Below, one piece after another: positions 10,648 to 23,544 of a stretch of 64,000 bases of DNA. This DNA comes from Tetradesmus obliquus (taxonomy: Eukaryota; Chlorophyta; Chlorophyceae; Sphaeropleales; Scenedesmaceae), in assembly GCA_030272155.1 (NCBI GenBank), contig CP126202.1, forward strand, positions 1 through 64,000, read 5' to 3'. The translations under genes were made by a program, and so were the position numbers. Numbering within the stretch: the first letter of the stretch is position 1; every line of letters begins with the position of its first letter. A model generated the notes under the pieces. The model saw nothing but the letters and a program-made list of their open reading frames with translations. It ran no database searches and had not been told where the DNA came from.

Positions 10648-11170
10648 ATGGACCCTACTCCGCACCCGTTGGACCTGGACAGGCTGTTCCATGAGGGTGC
10701 GTAGCTGGCAGCACAGGTGCCAGCAGCAGTGGGACTGGAATACACTGCAGATTCGCCCTGTAATAACAGCACCCTGCCTGGGCAGGCAGCTGATGCAAAC
10801 CCCAGGGTTGTAATCAGTACATGGCACACCCAGCAGCGCCGTCATTGGTCGACACAGCTGTGTTTGGGCTGTGCTGTACACTCCATTGTGCTGCGGAGCA
10901 GCAGCACAGTCTGCAGCACCTTCCCTGATCAGGCACCTAGCATATATCTGCTTTTTGTGACAAGCATCAAGCAACTAGTAGTGCCATCTCTAGCTGGTTG
11001 ATTGTGTTGGGTTGTGCTGCACTGTCCTGCAGGCGACGACCAGACCTGGGAGCTTGAGGACTGGAACTGGGACCCCATCAACATCCTGGCTGAGCCCAAG
11101 GGCGCCAGCAGCCCGGCCAGGCGCACCTGCCAGGCACTGAAGAGGCACAAGGCAGACCACAGGCTCGCAG

Positions 11171-11201
<31 letters not shown>

Positions 11202-13618
11202 CGCAGCTGCTGCAGGTTGTGGCAGTGCAGCTGCGGCAGGGCAGCAGCTGGGCGGGTGCCATGCAGGCGTGGCCCTGCCAGCACAGCAGCAGCAGGCTAC
11301 AGGTGGATGTGGCATGCCCCAGCAGCAGCAGCAGCAGCAGCAGCAGATGGGCATGTTTCAGAGCCTCCTCGCAGATGACTTCAGCAATGCTACGTGGTCG
11401 CAGCAGCTGCAGCAGCAGACACTGCTGGCACAGATGCAGCAGCAGCAGCAGCAGCAGCAGGTGAATCAAGCCCAGCTGATGCCAGGCATGCAGCCTGCTG
11501 CTGCAGCAGCAGCGGGTGGTGCCTGCTGCGGCAATGACGCTGCAGCTGCAGCAGCATGCAGCCAGCCAGGCGTGGCAGGCGCAGGCAGGCAGTGCCAGGC
11601 GCTGGCCAATGGCCTGCCCTTCTTGACGCCAGCTAACATGGCCCTGCTGCAGCAGCAGCAGCAACAGGCTTGCACAGCCGCTCACCCTGGTGCAGCAGCT
11701 GCGGCTGGCTACATGGGTGCTGCGGGCGCTGGCGGCCTGCACCATGCCATGAGCACTGGCCACATGGACTTCGGCACCATGCTGCAGCAGCAGCAGCAAG
11801 CGGGCATGGTGGCAGGCCTGCAGCGCGCACATTCCCAGCCGGCGTCTGCTGCTGCAGCAGCCGCCAGCTCTGGCGGCATGGACTGCAGCTCTGCAGCAGA
11901 GAGTGCCAGCAACGGCTTGCCAGCTGCGCACCAGCAGCAGCAGCAGGGTGGGGCAGTGCCGCAGCCCCTGATGATGACTGCAGGTGCAGGTGCTGGCCCC
12001 GCAGCAGCAGCAGCAGCAGCGCTGGCCTCCCCGTCCACGCTGACGTCAGCCGGGCAGCAGCTGCAGCAGCACATGGCACAGGCTGGCCTGCATGCTGCGC
12101 CAGCAGCTGCTGCTGCCGCCATGACCGCTGAGATTGAGGCAGCCGCAAATGCTGCTGCGCTGGCTGCGGGTGTGCCTGTGCTGCCTGGGCCTGACGAGGG
12201 CGGCGAGCAGAAGCTGGTGTGCCAGGTGCCTGGCTGCGGGCGCGACCTGGCAGGGCTGAAGGAGTACCACCAGCGCTACAGGATCTGCGACGTGCACATC
12301 AAGCTGCCGCAGGTGTGAGGCCTTGGGGGTGTTGGGAGGTGAAGGAGGGTGGATGTGGTGCTGGCAGCGATGTGCGGTATAGAATTTGGCCTGTAAGGGA
12401 TTTGGATGCTGTGCATCGTTTTCACAGAGCAATAGTGTGGCAGCAGGCCGCAGCGGCGTACTGACAACTAACCGTGGATTCACCTGCTACCGTCCTGCCT
12501 GCTGCCGTCTTACCCTGCTGCCGTCTGCCTGCTGCTGCTGCTGCTGCTGCTGCTGCCGCTGCAGGTGATGAAGGACGGCCGGCTGCAGCGCTTCTGCCAG
12601 CAGTGCGGGCGCTTCCACGACCTGGCCGCCTTTGACGGCAACCGCAAGAGCTGTAGGGAGCAGCTGCAGAAGCACAACGCACGCCGGCGGCGCAGGTGCG
12701 TTGCGGGCGTATGGTGCAGCAGCCCAGGGCGGGCCTCATGCAGCAGCTCAAGGCGTGCGTGGGTTGCAGCTGTGTATGCGGCAACGCATTGTCAATCGGT
12801 GGCTGCTTGCACAGCTCTGTGTGCACGTGCAGCAGTCAACTTGCCGGCTTGTGTTGCTTATCTACTTCTCTTGCGGCAACTAGCAGTCATATGATTCCTG
12901 CTCATGGCTTCCTCTGTCTGCCGCTGCTGCTGCTGCCGTGTTGCTGCTGCTGCTGCTGCCGTGCCGCTGCTGCTGCTGCCGCTGCTGTTGCAGGGCTGCG
13001 CTGGAGCAGAACATGTCGCTGGCTGACTCGCTGCTGTCTGCCGTGGACGACAAGAGTGATGTGGGCAAGCTGCTGCAGGGGCTGCTGTCCAACCCCTTCC
13101 AGCTGCAGGCGCTGCGGGGTGAGCACTGCCTGCCCTGCTGTTGGTGCTGTTGCTGCAGTTGCCCCCCTTTGGATATGCAGCGCTGTCAAAAGATCCTGCA
13201 TGTGCAGCAAGCAGGCAGCTGCAACAGCTGTCATGTGCATAACAGCACAATCATGTACTGTGTCTTTGCACAACAACAACACTGACATGTGTATGTCCTT
13301 GTTGCCGCTGCTGCCACTCCTCCGCCTGCAGTGCTGCTGGGTGTGCAGACGCACCCCGCGCTGCCGCAGCCTGCCGGGCAGCCAGCTGAGCATGTGCCGC
13401 AACTGGCAGCAGCGGGCGCCGTGCCCGCTGACGCTGCTGCTGCTGCCAACGCTCCCACTTATGAGATCGCACGCGACATTATGGACGGTGAGGGCTGGTG
13501 CTGCTGCTGCTACTGCTGCTGCTGCTGCACCTGGCGCTGACTGCAACAGCTGCTGCCACTGCTGCTGGTGCTGGTGCTGCTGCTGCTGCACTTGGCGCTG
13601 ACTGCAACAGCTGCTGCA

Positions 13619-13650
<32 letters not shown>

Positions 13651-16600
13651 ACATCATGTAACACTGTTACTTACACGTTGTATGACAACACCCTCACATC
13701 AATGTAACGCTTGCCCATGCGCGCCTACTGCGCCTGCAGCAGCACGCTTCGACCATACTGTGATGTTGGTTGTCAGCCTGCAACTCACTCCACCAATCAA
13801 CAACAGCCGTGCTTGCTATAAGGGCAGTGTTAGATCACAGCAGCACAAGCATATGCACATCTGTTGCGCTCACTGACGCACCAAACACACATGCGCTCAC
13901 CCATCCCAACCCTCCCCAATGTCGCGCGCAGGCTCTGGCGCCTTTGCGCCCGCCTTTGAGAGCGAGCACCGCGTGCTGCGGCTGTCAGCCAAGCTCTTCA
14001 ACGTGACGCCGGCTGAACTGCCGCCCGATGTGCGCGGCGCGCTGACGGGCTGGCTGGGGGCCGCCCCCGCTGCCATGGAGGGCTACATGCGGCCCGGCTG
14101 CGTGCTGCTCAACCTGCACATCACGCTGGACAGCAGGTGGGTCGCGTGGTGGCAGTTGTTTTCTTATACGTTGTTATGCCATGCATGTGCCTGGAGTGTG
14201 CAGCAGCACTGCTGTGCTGTGCCAGCTCAGCGTGCACACCTGGTTGTTTGGGAGTTCGGCGCATGGTGTGTGCAGCACTGTGCTGCAGCCTGTGCTGTGT
14301 TGCTGTTGCTGCTGCCGTCGGATGGTTGTCTGCGTGCTTGCCCACACTGGAAAGCAGGCGTGTGCATGTTGGCCAGTGTGTAGCAGGGTCTGTGCCTGCA
14401 GCAGCATTGGTCCCCAGTAGCTGCAAGGTACAAGCGCCAGGCGATTTGAGTGCAAGTGGGGATGTATACCCAACATGTAGACAGCTTGTGTGTGTCGCAG
14501 CAGTGTGTGCAGCTGACTGCGTGCAGCGTGCTGCAGTCTGCTGCAGCCTGTGCACTGCTGTGGGGTGCTTGCACCCTGCATCTGTTGCTTTAGTCTGTGC
14601 TCGATTGTTGCCTCACAGAACTCCACACTGCCTGCCCTTTGCCACTGCCCCCTGCTGCAGGGCGTACGAGGAGGCGCTGGCCACTGGCATGCATCGCCTG
14701 CTGGGCCACCTGCTGTCTGAGGCCAGCCACGCCTTCTGGCGCAGCAGCGCCTACCTGCTGCAGCTGCTGGACACCGTGGCAGTGGTGTCGCGCGGCAGCC
14801 TGGTGTCCCTGGAGGTGATGGGCCCGCAGACGCTGGCAGCACACAAGCTGCCACACAACGTGTCTGTGTCTCCGCTGGCGGTGGTGGCTGGCGAGGCAGC
14901 AAGCCTCACACTGACAGGCAGCCACATCAGCGCCGCAGATGCCAGCCTGGTGGTGAAGGGAGGCGGACGGCTGCTGCACCTTGCGGGAGTCGGCGCGACC
15001 CACAGCAGCAGCCGCGGCTGCTGCGGCAGCAAGCCTGCTGGGAATGCAGCAGCCGAAGGCTGCGCGGCTGCTGGCTGCGGTCATGGCCAGCAGCAGGGCG
15101 AGGAGGCGGTGGGCTGCAGCCTGGCTGTGCCTGGCGGCGTGCCTGGTCAGGTGCTGTGGGTGGAGGTGGCGCGCGGTGCCTTCCTGTCACAGCCGCGGCC
15201 CGTGCTGGTGGTGGCTGACCCGCTGCTGGCACAGGTGGGTGCTGCAGGCAGTGTGGCGCAGGGTGTGTGTGCAGCAGCACTAGGGGGTGGTACTTTTGGT
15301 GCAGTGTTTTTTCTGGTTCTGGGCGCATGAAGGTGCGTGTTGGTACCCTTGCACCTCGACTTGCTGCTCCATCTCCACTGCCAAGCTCGCCACGCTTGTT
15401 TGCTTCACTGGCGAGTGACACCTCTTCCTTGCCATCCCTGGTGTAAAAAGGTTTGTGACGAGCAGCAGCTCTTCACACCTGTAAAGAAGCCTCTCACCCC
15501 AGCCGTCATCAACCATGCTCTTCTGTTTTGCTGTACATGGGCTGTGTCCCCGCTGTGTTCTGCAGGCGCTGGCTACCTAGCAGATCTCTTAACTCAGTTC
15601 CAGCAGACTTCCCTCATGCCCTGACCAATACATGTTGCGCTGCTGTGCTGTACATTGGCTGTCTCGCTGCTGTGCCCTGCAGGAGGTGTGTGCGCTGCAG
15701 GCGCTGGAGGGCAGCGTGCTGTCTAGCAGCCAGGTTGATGCGCTGTTGCTGGACCTGGGCCTGGTGCTGCGCCACATCAGCAGCAGCAGCGGCGCCAGCA
15801 CTGCCCCTGCTGCAGCAGGGATCGGTCACGCCGCCATTGCTGAGAAGGCGCGCCGGCTGATCGCGTTTGCGTGCGACCAGGGCTGGGTGGCCGTGGCCAG
15901 TGCGGTGCTGCCCCTGGCGTCTGCGTGCGGCACGTGTGCGCATGACATCGTGGCAGCCATCCACGACTCCACAGCACAGGTGGGTGGCGGCTATGATCTG
16001 GGCTCCTTCGTCCGCGCTGAGCATCTCACTGGCTAGTAGGCACATCTGCGCTTCGCTGCTGATCCAATTGCAGCTCAGACAGTCTGCAGGGTGCCCATCA
16101 GTCGTGCGTGGCAGAGTTTGAGATGTTGCTGTTATGTTGCCGAGTACGTCAGTGATGCAGCAAAAGTGATGCATCAATAACATCATGGCACCTGATTCTG
16201 ATGGCTGCCAACTAAGCTGCTCTGCCATCTGCTCCCACCTCACGCACTCCCTGCTCATACAGGACGGCCTGTCGTTGCTGCACCGCGCGGTGCGCTCGGG
16301 CTCCCCGCGCCTGGTGGCTGGCCTGCTGGCATGGGGCCATGACCACGCCTACACCTGGCGCGTGGCATCAGGCGGCCCCGGCGGCGTGTCCCCGCTGCAC
16401 CTGGCCGCGCTGCTGGAGGGCGACAGCAGCGTGGCGCTGATGCTGTTGGACGCGGCCGCTGCTGAGGGCGAGGGAGGCGGCAGCGCCTTCACCGATGCTG
16501 CTGCGGCGGACGGTGTGACGCCGTTCCAGCTGGCGTTCCAGATGGGGCACTACAGCCTGGACCGAGTGCTGGCTGGCCTGGGCGCGGTCGGCCCTGGCCT

Positions 16601-17165
16601 GCACAGCGTGCTGGAGCAGCAGCTGGCGCCCAGCGGCTGGCAACTGCTCAAGGCGGCCGCCATGGATGCTGCTGCTGCAGATGGCGCGGAGATGAGTGCG
16701 GCTGCTGCCGCATGCGGTGGAGGCTGCGCTGCGGGCTGCTCCGGCAGTGGGGGACAGGCGTGCGGCAGTGGTCCGGCTGCAGTGACAGCAGCTGCAGCGC
16801 CACTGAAGGAGCGCGTGACAGCCTGCCTGGACGCCTGCCTGTACTGCCAGAGCACGCTGCCGCCGCTGCTGCTGTCCATCAAGGCCAAGTGTGCCGGCTG
16901 CGGGGAGCGCCAGCCCTGCGTGAAGGACGAGCCGCAACCTCCCACGCCGCCCGCAGCAGCACCTGCAGCGCCAGCCTGGGCAGGCGCCAGGCGCGGCAGC
17001 CAGCCTGTTGCCAGCGCTGCGGCTGCAGCTGCTGCCGCGGCTGCCGTGGCGTCTCTGGCTGGTGAGGGTGGCGGTGCGAGCTGTGTGCACGCGACTGGCC
17101 GCGTGTTGTCGGTGACTGCGCTGTGCCAGACGTGCCACGCTAACAGGGTGCTGGAGGTGGCCTGA
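10648..17165 (+). CDS. SBP-box transcription factor with ankyrin repeats (SPL1/12-like)
   Basis: Nine exons: 10648-10696, 11033-12312, 12565-12695, 12994-13118, 13332-13487, 13932-14136, 14661-15234, 15683-15979, 16263-17165. They keep phase throughout and give 1239 residues. Exon 1 begins MDPTPHPLDLDRLFHEG and exon 2 continues DDQTWELEDWNWDP, resembling plant SPL N-termini. Residues about 50-405 are low complexity, with CAG-encoded Gln runs and Ala-rich stretches. The SBP zinc-binding domain is at about 413-486: C-x4-C-x16-C-x2-H, then C-x2-C-x3-H-x11-C, followed by the basic nuclear-localisation run NARRRRR. The domain is split by an intron. Exon 6 has the SPL1-class block with GYMRPGCVLLNLHI. 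Exon 9 has ankyrin-like repeats (LSLLHRAVRSG, VSPLHLAAL). The C-terminus is cysteine-rich. It is a nuclear DNA-binding regulator (GTAC-core motif by family knowledge); its target process cannot be read here. Confidence 0.93.
15530..15590 (+). repeat. Partial copy of SBP exon 8 acceptor region
   Basis: The segment GGGCTGTGTCCCCGCTG then TTCTGCAGGCGCTGG resembles the real acceptor region at 15650-15710 (ACATTGGCTGTC, CCCTGCAGG, CAGGCGCTGG). It lies in the same intron about 120 bp upstream. Confidence 0.5.
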
Positions 17166-17855
17166 GCAGCGCCCGGTGGCTGTAGCGGTCTGTACATGGG
17201 TAGCACAACGTGTATGTGGTGGTGGGGGGGGGACCTGCTGCAGATGTGGTGGTGAGCTGGGCGGCTGCAGGGCGAAGCATGCCTTGTGCTGCGTGGTGGT
17301 GTAGTAAGGCCAGCAGCTCGTGGAGGTTGCAGGCACACAGCGTCGCTGCAGCCCTGGTGTTTGGTGTGGGGCAGGATATGGTCCACGGTACAGGCTGCAG
17401 GGGGTGGAGCAGCGCAGCAATGAGGTGCTTGCTGTGGGAGAAGGTGAGCGGTGGCTGGCGCTGCCGACGCAATGCTGTGCACCACATCACATCGGGGTGC
17501 AATTTGCAGCAGCTAGCATGTCGCTCTGCTGCATGTGTTGAGTTGGGCGTGGGTTGCGTGGTGCAGTCGGTGCAGGAGTGGGTGGTGGTGCATGGGCATT
17601 GTGTGCGCAGCTATGTGTTGGACAGGGTGCCGTGCATGTGTGGGTTGCGCATTCGCATGGTTACACGTGCGTCTGTACTAGGTTCTGTGCGCGCACGTGG
17701 ATGAGTCAAGGCACCTGACGTGTGTGCATCCGTGGGCGTGGGATGTGTTGTTGCACGGCAGGCAACTGGAAGGCCGTGTCTGCACCAGACAGAAATCTGT
17801 CGAAGGGCAAGTGCTTAGTATGACCATGTTGTGCATGAGCAGTTGCGCACAATTG

Positions 17856-17860
17856 TGTAA
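17856..17860 (+). terminator. Candidate poly(A) signal of the SBP gene
   Basis: TGTAA lies about 690 bp after the SBP stop. Long 3' UTRs are common in chlorophytes, but other sites are possible. Confidence 0.35.
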
Positions 17861-18894
17861 GGCTGCTGCTGTTGCACCCAGCTTATATACATATATGCAG
17901 TGGCTCCATGAGCCACTGGGAACGAGCATAAGTGTCCATGTTACCATAAGAAGGTGCCATGGGCGCTGCTATGCAGAACTGTTGAGTGGCTGCATTGCAT
18001 GTGCCACGTTGTGCGGGAGGCGGGATGGAAACGGCACTGCTGTCTGCCGGAAGGTAGTACGTCCAGCTGCAAGTTGTACAGGGTGAATGTGATGCATACG
18101 TTATATGTGCAGTGCAGCTCTAGTACATTGAGAAAACTGGAGCAGCTCGCAGCTGTATCCAGCCTGAGAGCTATGCGGTCAGTGTTTCTGTGGCTGATCT
18201 AAAATGACGAATTTTAAACAAAGCCAGGATGCCGAAGCACGCTGGTCATGCACAGCTGCGCACCTTCAAGCAATGCTGAGCCAGAAGACCCCCGCCAAAG
18301 TCTCCTGGCACTCCGAGTGGTGGGCTGCTCATGTAGGCGTGATCTGGAAGTGCTACTGTGGCGCTTGTGCAGTCAAGGCACACTGCAACGGGAAAGTGTG
18401 CACAAAGTGCTGATGCTGTGTGTTTGCAGGACTTTTCAACAATGGGTGCATGTTGCATCCGGCCAGTGTTTGATATGTTCAACATAAGCAGTTGATTTCA
18501 CAGCCCTTGGTGAGAACTACTCCCACAGACAAGGTGTGACTCCATCGTGTGTTGGTTTCACTCAGCTTTGCCCAAACGATGGTTGGTTGTCAGCTGCTCA
18601 CAATGTATAGGATGAGCAAGGTTTTTGTGGCTTTGTCTCATGCGTCACATGTTGCCTACATGCATGCTTGGCGCCAGCGCCTGCTGCTGCCAAGTATTGC
18701 TCTGGTGAGCACAACAGTAGTTGGATGATGGAGTTGTGTTGCATTGCTTGCATTGCGTGACGCTACCAAGTGCCAGTTAGGTATTTTGGGCCTGACAGCA
18801 TGGCAGCGTCCGTTGGGCGTCAGCCTGGAATGCCGGCAATTGCAGTGGTCAGGACCAGTAGCGCCCAGCAACCACAGCTGCCAGTGGGGATGAT

Positions 18895-19150
18895 GGTTAT
18901 TGTTTTACCCTTATGAGTGTCAGGCGTGCACAGAAGCTGCTTGGCGAGGTGCAAGTTGTCATGTGCACAGCAGCTAAAGCTGAGTGGCAGGGACTATTGA
19001 CACCAACAGGGTCTCGCGCCTTGCTGCCAGGCCGCGTGGTGTCAGAGCTAGAGGGTGGCTTTGGCGCACCTGTGTGTTCAGCACATACATTGTAAGCGTC
19101 GCCTGCTCTTGACTCACCCGGACCAGTGCCAAGCTGGTGGTGTGCATCTT
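18895..19150 (+). repeat. Diverged dispersed repeat, copy 1
   Basis: Shares a core with 28780-29025: ACAGCAGCT-AAGCTGA-TGGC, then GACACC-ACAGGGT about 20 bp later, and GCCTGCTCT with CCCGGACCA further on, in the same order and orientation. The copies are old, with many substitutions and small gaps. Type unknown. Confidence 0.5.
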
Positions 19151-19499
19151 CTACCTGATTCACTAGACAAACACTAATGACGCCACTCAAAGTATGTGTG
19201 TTACACGACGGGAACACAGCCTGTTTTGAAGCCAATTACACCACTACCAAGCTTTGAAGGCACATCCTGAAAGCCTTTCAGGATGCAACGGCGTCGCGCA
19301 CAAGGTTTTGAAGGGACAAGCTCCTTGCATTGCATACTCAGTGATGAAAGAGCACCTCACAACATCGGCGGCAAGTGTAGCCTTCCCAGCTGTGAGTGGC
19401 TGCTGGATAAATGCAACAAAGACACCAACAGATTGCATTGTGCACGCTAGGCATGGCGACTTCATACAGTAACAAGCGACAGCATACATTAACAAGTGG

Positions 19500-19608
19500 T
19501 CCTGGCCATGGTGCCGTTGTGTAGAACACATATCCCTATGAGCCTCTCGTTGGCTCCTGACTGGGGTTCCCACTCCTCGTTGAGTGGAGCATGTAATGTA
19601 ATGTAATA
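19500..19608 (+). mobile_element. 5'-truncated LINE-like 3' end
   Basis: The segment ends CCTCGTTGAGTGGAGCA followed by tandem TGTAA units. The same end, with the same TGTAA array, recurs at 61380-61437. A shared 3' end finishing in a short tandem repeat, with the 5' side differing, is the hallmark of 5'-truncated non-LTR retrotransposons. CCACTC and GAGTGG form a 6-bp hairpin stem next to the tail. Confidence 0.45.
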
Positions 19609-21063
19609 TCGTGATGACATCGCAGATCAAGCAGATGCACCCATCCAGCTTGATTGCTGCTGAACCACATGGTGTCAAACAAGTAGGCAATACTCTAAGC
19701 TGGCAGCATCCAACATCCGCCAACTTGCAAAGTCGGCATCACAGAGTTGACCCTTGCGCACAGAGTCACTGTGAGCCACATGCAGTGACACTGGATTGGT
19801 CACCTGGTGCACATGCACTGCAGTGCTCAACAAGCAACATCATGCTGCAGCTGATATGATAAAACATGGCCAACGGGTTTGCAACAACTAGAGCTTGACT
19901 GGCAACAACAGGAACACAGCAAACTCACACAAAACACCTGCCAAGCGGCAAACGTGCTCAGCATTATAATCCGCAGGCGCCTGTAGTGCTAGATGCAACA
20001 CAGAACACACTGCTTCACTAGCCATGCGGCATGGCAACAAACAGTATCAAACCTCTGGATTGTCAATGGGTCCATCCCATACATGCAAGTGAATACGATG
20101 CAGGTCTGAAAGCGCGACGCGCAATCAGAAGTAGGCTAGCACCTGTCATAGAGTATGCAAAACAGTAATGCTAACGCGTAGGTGAAAGCAGCACAATTGA
20201 CATGCGCCTGATATTGAGTTGCTGTATGGCAAGCATAAAGTACATGCAAACACCTGAAGCACACAGCATAATAATCAACATGCAGTTGCTGTTCAAGACC
20301 AACAAAGCGGCACAGCTGCTAGTACATGCACACCAGGCAGTATGCAACAAGCTCGTTGTCAAAGGGTTGCCCATGCGGTGTTATCCCGCCCCCGCGGCTG
20401 GACGTGCAGTGCACTGTATGCACTTGCTGCTGCTGCCACCTGGCGCAGCATTGTGTACACGGTGAACTCAGCCCACACTGTAGTTGGTGCCCATGCTGTG
20501 TCACAGTATACCAGGTGCAAGTAACTGCACAATGTGCAGGCTCCACACGCTGTGTACATGGCCGTTGGGTTCCTCTGCAACCTCACACCAAGTGACTCAG
20601 CACCCAGCCTTGCACGCCAGATTCAAAAGCCACATAGTACATGTTAAGTTTGCAGCCATGCGGCAGAGAGTCCAGCTGCGCTCTCTCCTTGAGATTAGGT
20701 TTGTGACCTTTCATGCAATGGTTCCTGGCCTTCACGCAAGGGTTTCAACTGGTCCTTTCATGCAAGGGTTCCTGAACCTTCATCCAAGGGTTCAGCTACT
20801 TGGCCATGGCGGCGGCCGGCTTAGCAGCAGCATCAAGGGCACCCCTCATACCCGGGTCGCCAGGTGCAACCTCCCTCTGCATGCCAGCAGCAGCAACAGA
20901 GTGCAAAGAGTTGCACGACACCATGAATTAAGAACAGCAGGCAAAAGGCAAAGCGACTCTACTGATTGCATCTTGGCGACTTCAGCATACACTCAGCAGC
21001 AGCACTCTCTCAAATGGCAGGGCATCTGTCAAATAGCAGGGCAGCTAGAAACACGCCGCAGAC

Positions 21064-23487
21064 TCAGTAGGGTGACGACAACACAAACCACAAGAACTGA
21101 CGCAGAGCAGCAGCCAGTCCTATGCCAACAAGCTGAACGCGCACCTGGAACGACCCTCCCAGCTCTGCATGTCCAGTCATGCTGGGCATGCTTGTGTGTG
21201 CGTCCAGCTCCAGGAAGTGTGTCTCATTGCCTCCCTTGCACCACCATGTGCGGTGCTGGTACCATCCGTTGGCCGCATACACCAGCAGCGCCAGCACCAT
21301 GGCACCCAGCCAGGGCAGCCACGTCATGGGGCCCAGCGAGCCTGCAGGGCACGGCAGAAAACATTGGCTCAAGGTGATTCATAATGACGACGAATCCCAT
21401 ATTCAAACTATGTTAGAAGTACTGTAAGGACACTAAACCTGACACTTTCCGGAAGAGCCGCTGCAGCAGCTGCAAGCTGAGTGGCTGCTACACGGCACAC
21501 ATCATTTGGCACGCGCTCCTTTGCTACATGCGGTAGTTTGCAGAACTCACCGATAAGGAAGATGTTTGCGAGGGTGCCCAGGCAGGGCAGGAAGGGGTTC
21601 AGAGGCACTGCAAAACCCTCGGGGCGGTACACGCGCGGCAGCGTGTACAGCAATAGTGTGCCGATGATCCACAGCATACCGCCGGCAAGGATGATGCCCC
21701 AATGTGCCTGGTAGAAGTAAGGGAAGCCGACCAGGCATGAGCCGATGACAACCAGAGCACAAGGAACAATCAGGCGCCACTTTGGGGTGCCGTTCCCAGT
21801 GACGTAGCGTGCACGGACTGCCACGCTTATGGTGACTACGCCAAACGCAAACAGCGTCCTGCAAGCAGCAGCAGCAGGAGCAGCACCAGCAATGAGTTGG
21901 TGTGAGCTCATGCAGCACCTTGATGTCATGAATTATTTGCCACGCTGTAAAGACTGCGCAGTACGACACCACAGCAACAACCACTGGCAAGCAACACCAT
22001 TTCATAAAACAGCTGGAGTGACATGTCTGATTGCACCAGCTGCCAAAAACAAGCTGGCAATATTTTAAACACGCCTTCTGACCGCCCTGTGGTGCCACGG
22101 CAGTATAAAAGTGAGGCAATGCACGCTGTGGGCTCCTGCTCACCCCATGGAGACCAGGTTGGCAAGGACTTCGAGTGGCACAAAGAAGGCCAGGATGCCA
22201 ATGATCACTCCACACAGAATGGTGGCCACAACAGGGCTCTCGGTCTTGGGGTTCACACGCGCCTGCAGATGACATTGTACAGCACAGGGGTGATTTGGAA
22301 ATGCACGTTTGTGTGCAAGCTAGCTGCAGACAAGGTGCAGATTGCACTGCAGTTCTGCGGGGACCATACATGTCTGCATCATCATCATCATCATGTTACC
22401 ATTTAAGTATCATCATCATGTTACCACATACATGTCTGCATGTGGAACACTGGCTGCGGCTCTTACTGACAGCAGAGTTTTTCGTGCCAAGCCCCTGCAA
22501 ACTATCTGCTGTGAACTCTTTGCTGTGAACTTCTGCCAGCTCACCAGGAAGTGAGGGATGAGGCGGCAGCGCGACAGCACCACCATCAAGCGGCTCATCG
22601 CGTACAGAGCAGCAAACGCAGAGTTGAAGGTGCCTGCGCACGCGCCAATGCTGATGATGTAGCTAGACCAGGGGTAGAACTGGCCCAGGGCTACACTGAA
22701 AGGCGCGTTGATGTCGAGGTTGTAGTAGGGGACCAGACCTGCGGGTGCCATGGCGGGGACAGGGCGAGGCTTGTTGGCGTCTATCAATCTACCAGCTCTG
22801 ATGCCTCATAGCATGCCTAGCTGAGCAAGGGCCAACTGAACAGTGTGGTACATGCATTCCAACGTGTGATATCACAAGCAGCTTGAAGCTGAGACAGATT
22901 GATAGTTTCTGTCAAGCAGCTTGGAGCAGTGCAAGAGACAACTCACCAGTGATGACCGTGGAAGCCGCTGCGTACAGCATTGTGCACAAGCCCAGGCAGA
23001 AGCCTGTCGCCAGGGGTACGTCACGCCTTGGATTCCTGGCCTCCTCTGCTGCATTGGCAATCATGTCGAAGCCAACATAGCTGCAGGACAGCAGGACAGC
23101 AGGACAGCAGGTCAGCATGCGTCAGCCCACCAGCACTAAACGGCTGCCTGACCCCAATGTGTGAACAGAGGGATTGCATACTAGGTTGCATACGGATACA
23201 CTGTTCCAAGGCACGCAACCTGTGTGGTCACCAGCAACGTGCACTGTGCCCGTGTGCATGGCTTACACCATGAAGGAGGGTGCATTTGACCAACGGCTAC
23301 TCGTCAAAGCACAGCTGCTGTAAACCGTCGCTGCAGGATTGCACACGCTGGCACTCACGCAAAGAAGACGCTGCTTGCTGCTTTGACGACGTTGTTGAAG
23401 CCGTACGGCATGAAGCCATTGGGCTGGGTGTAGTTGGCTGGGTTGACCTTCGGGGCACCTGTAACACAAACGCCAAAGGTAGAAGCC

Positions 23488-23544
<57 letters not shown>

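Larger units (their letters stand above)
17166..21063. other. Convergent intergenic region, SBP and transporter 3' ends
   Basis: 3.9 kb between two converging stop codons. It includes long 3' UTRs (TGTAA at 17856), a truncated LINE-like tail ending at 19608, and a diverged repeat at about 18895-19150 that is related to 28780-29025. No coding region is supported. The ORF at 20484-21377 is the antisense shadow of the transporter's last exon. Confidence 0.5.

Noticed and set aside
10990..11931. 313-codon minus-strand ORF, Leu/Cys-rich
   Set aside because: Antisense read of the CAG-rich SBP exon 2, which has a clear domain on the plus strand.
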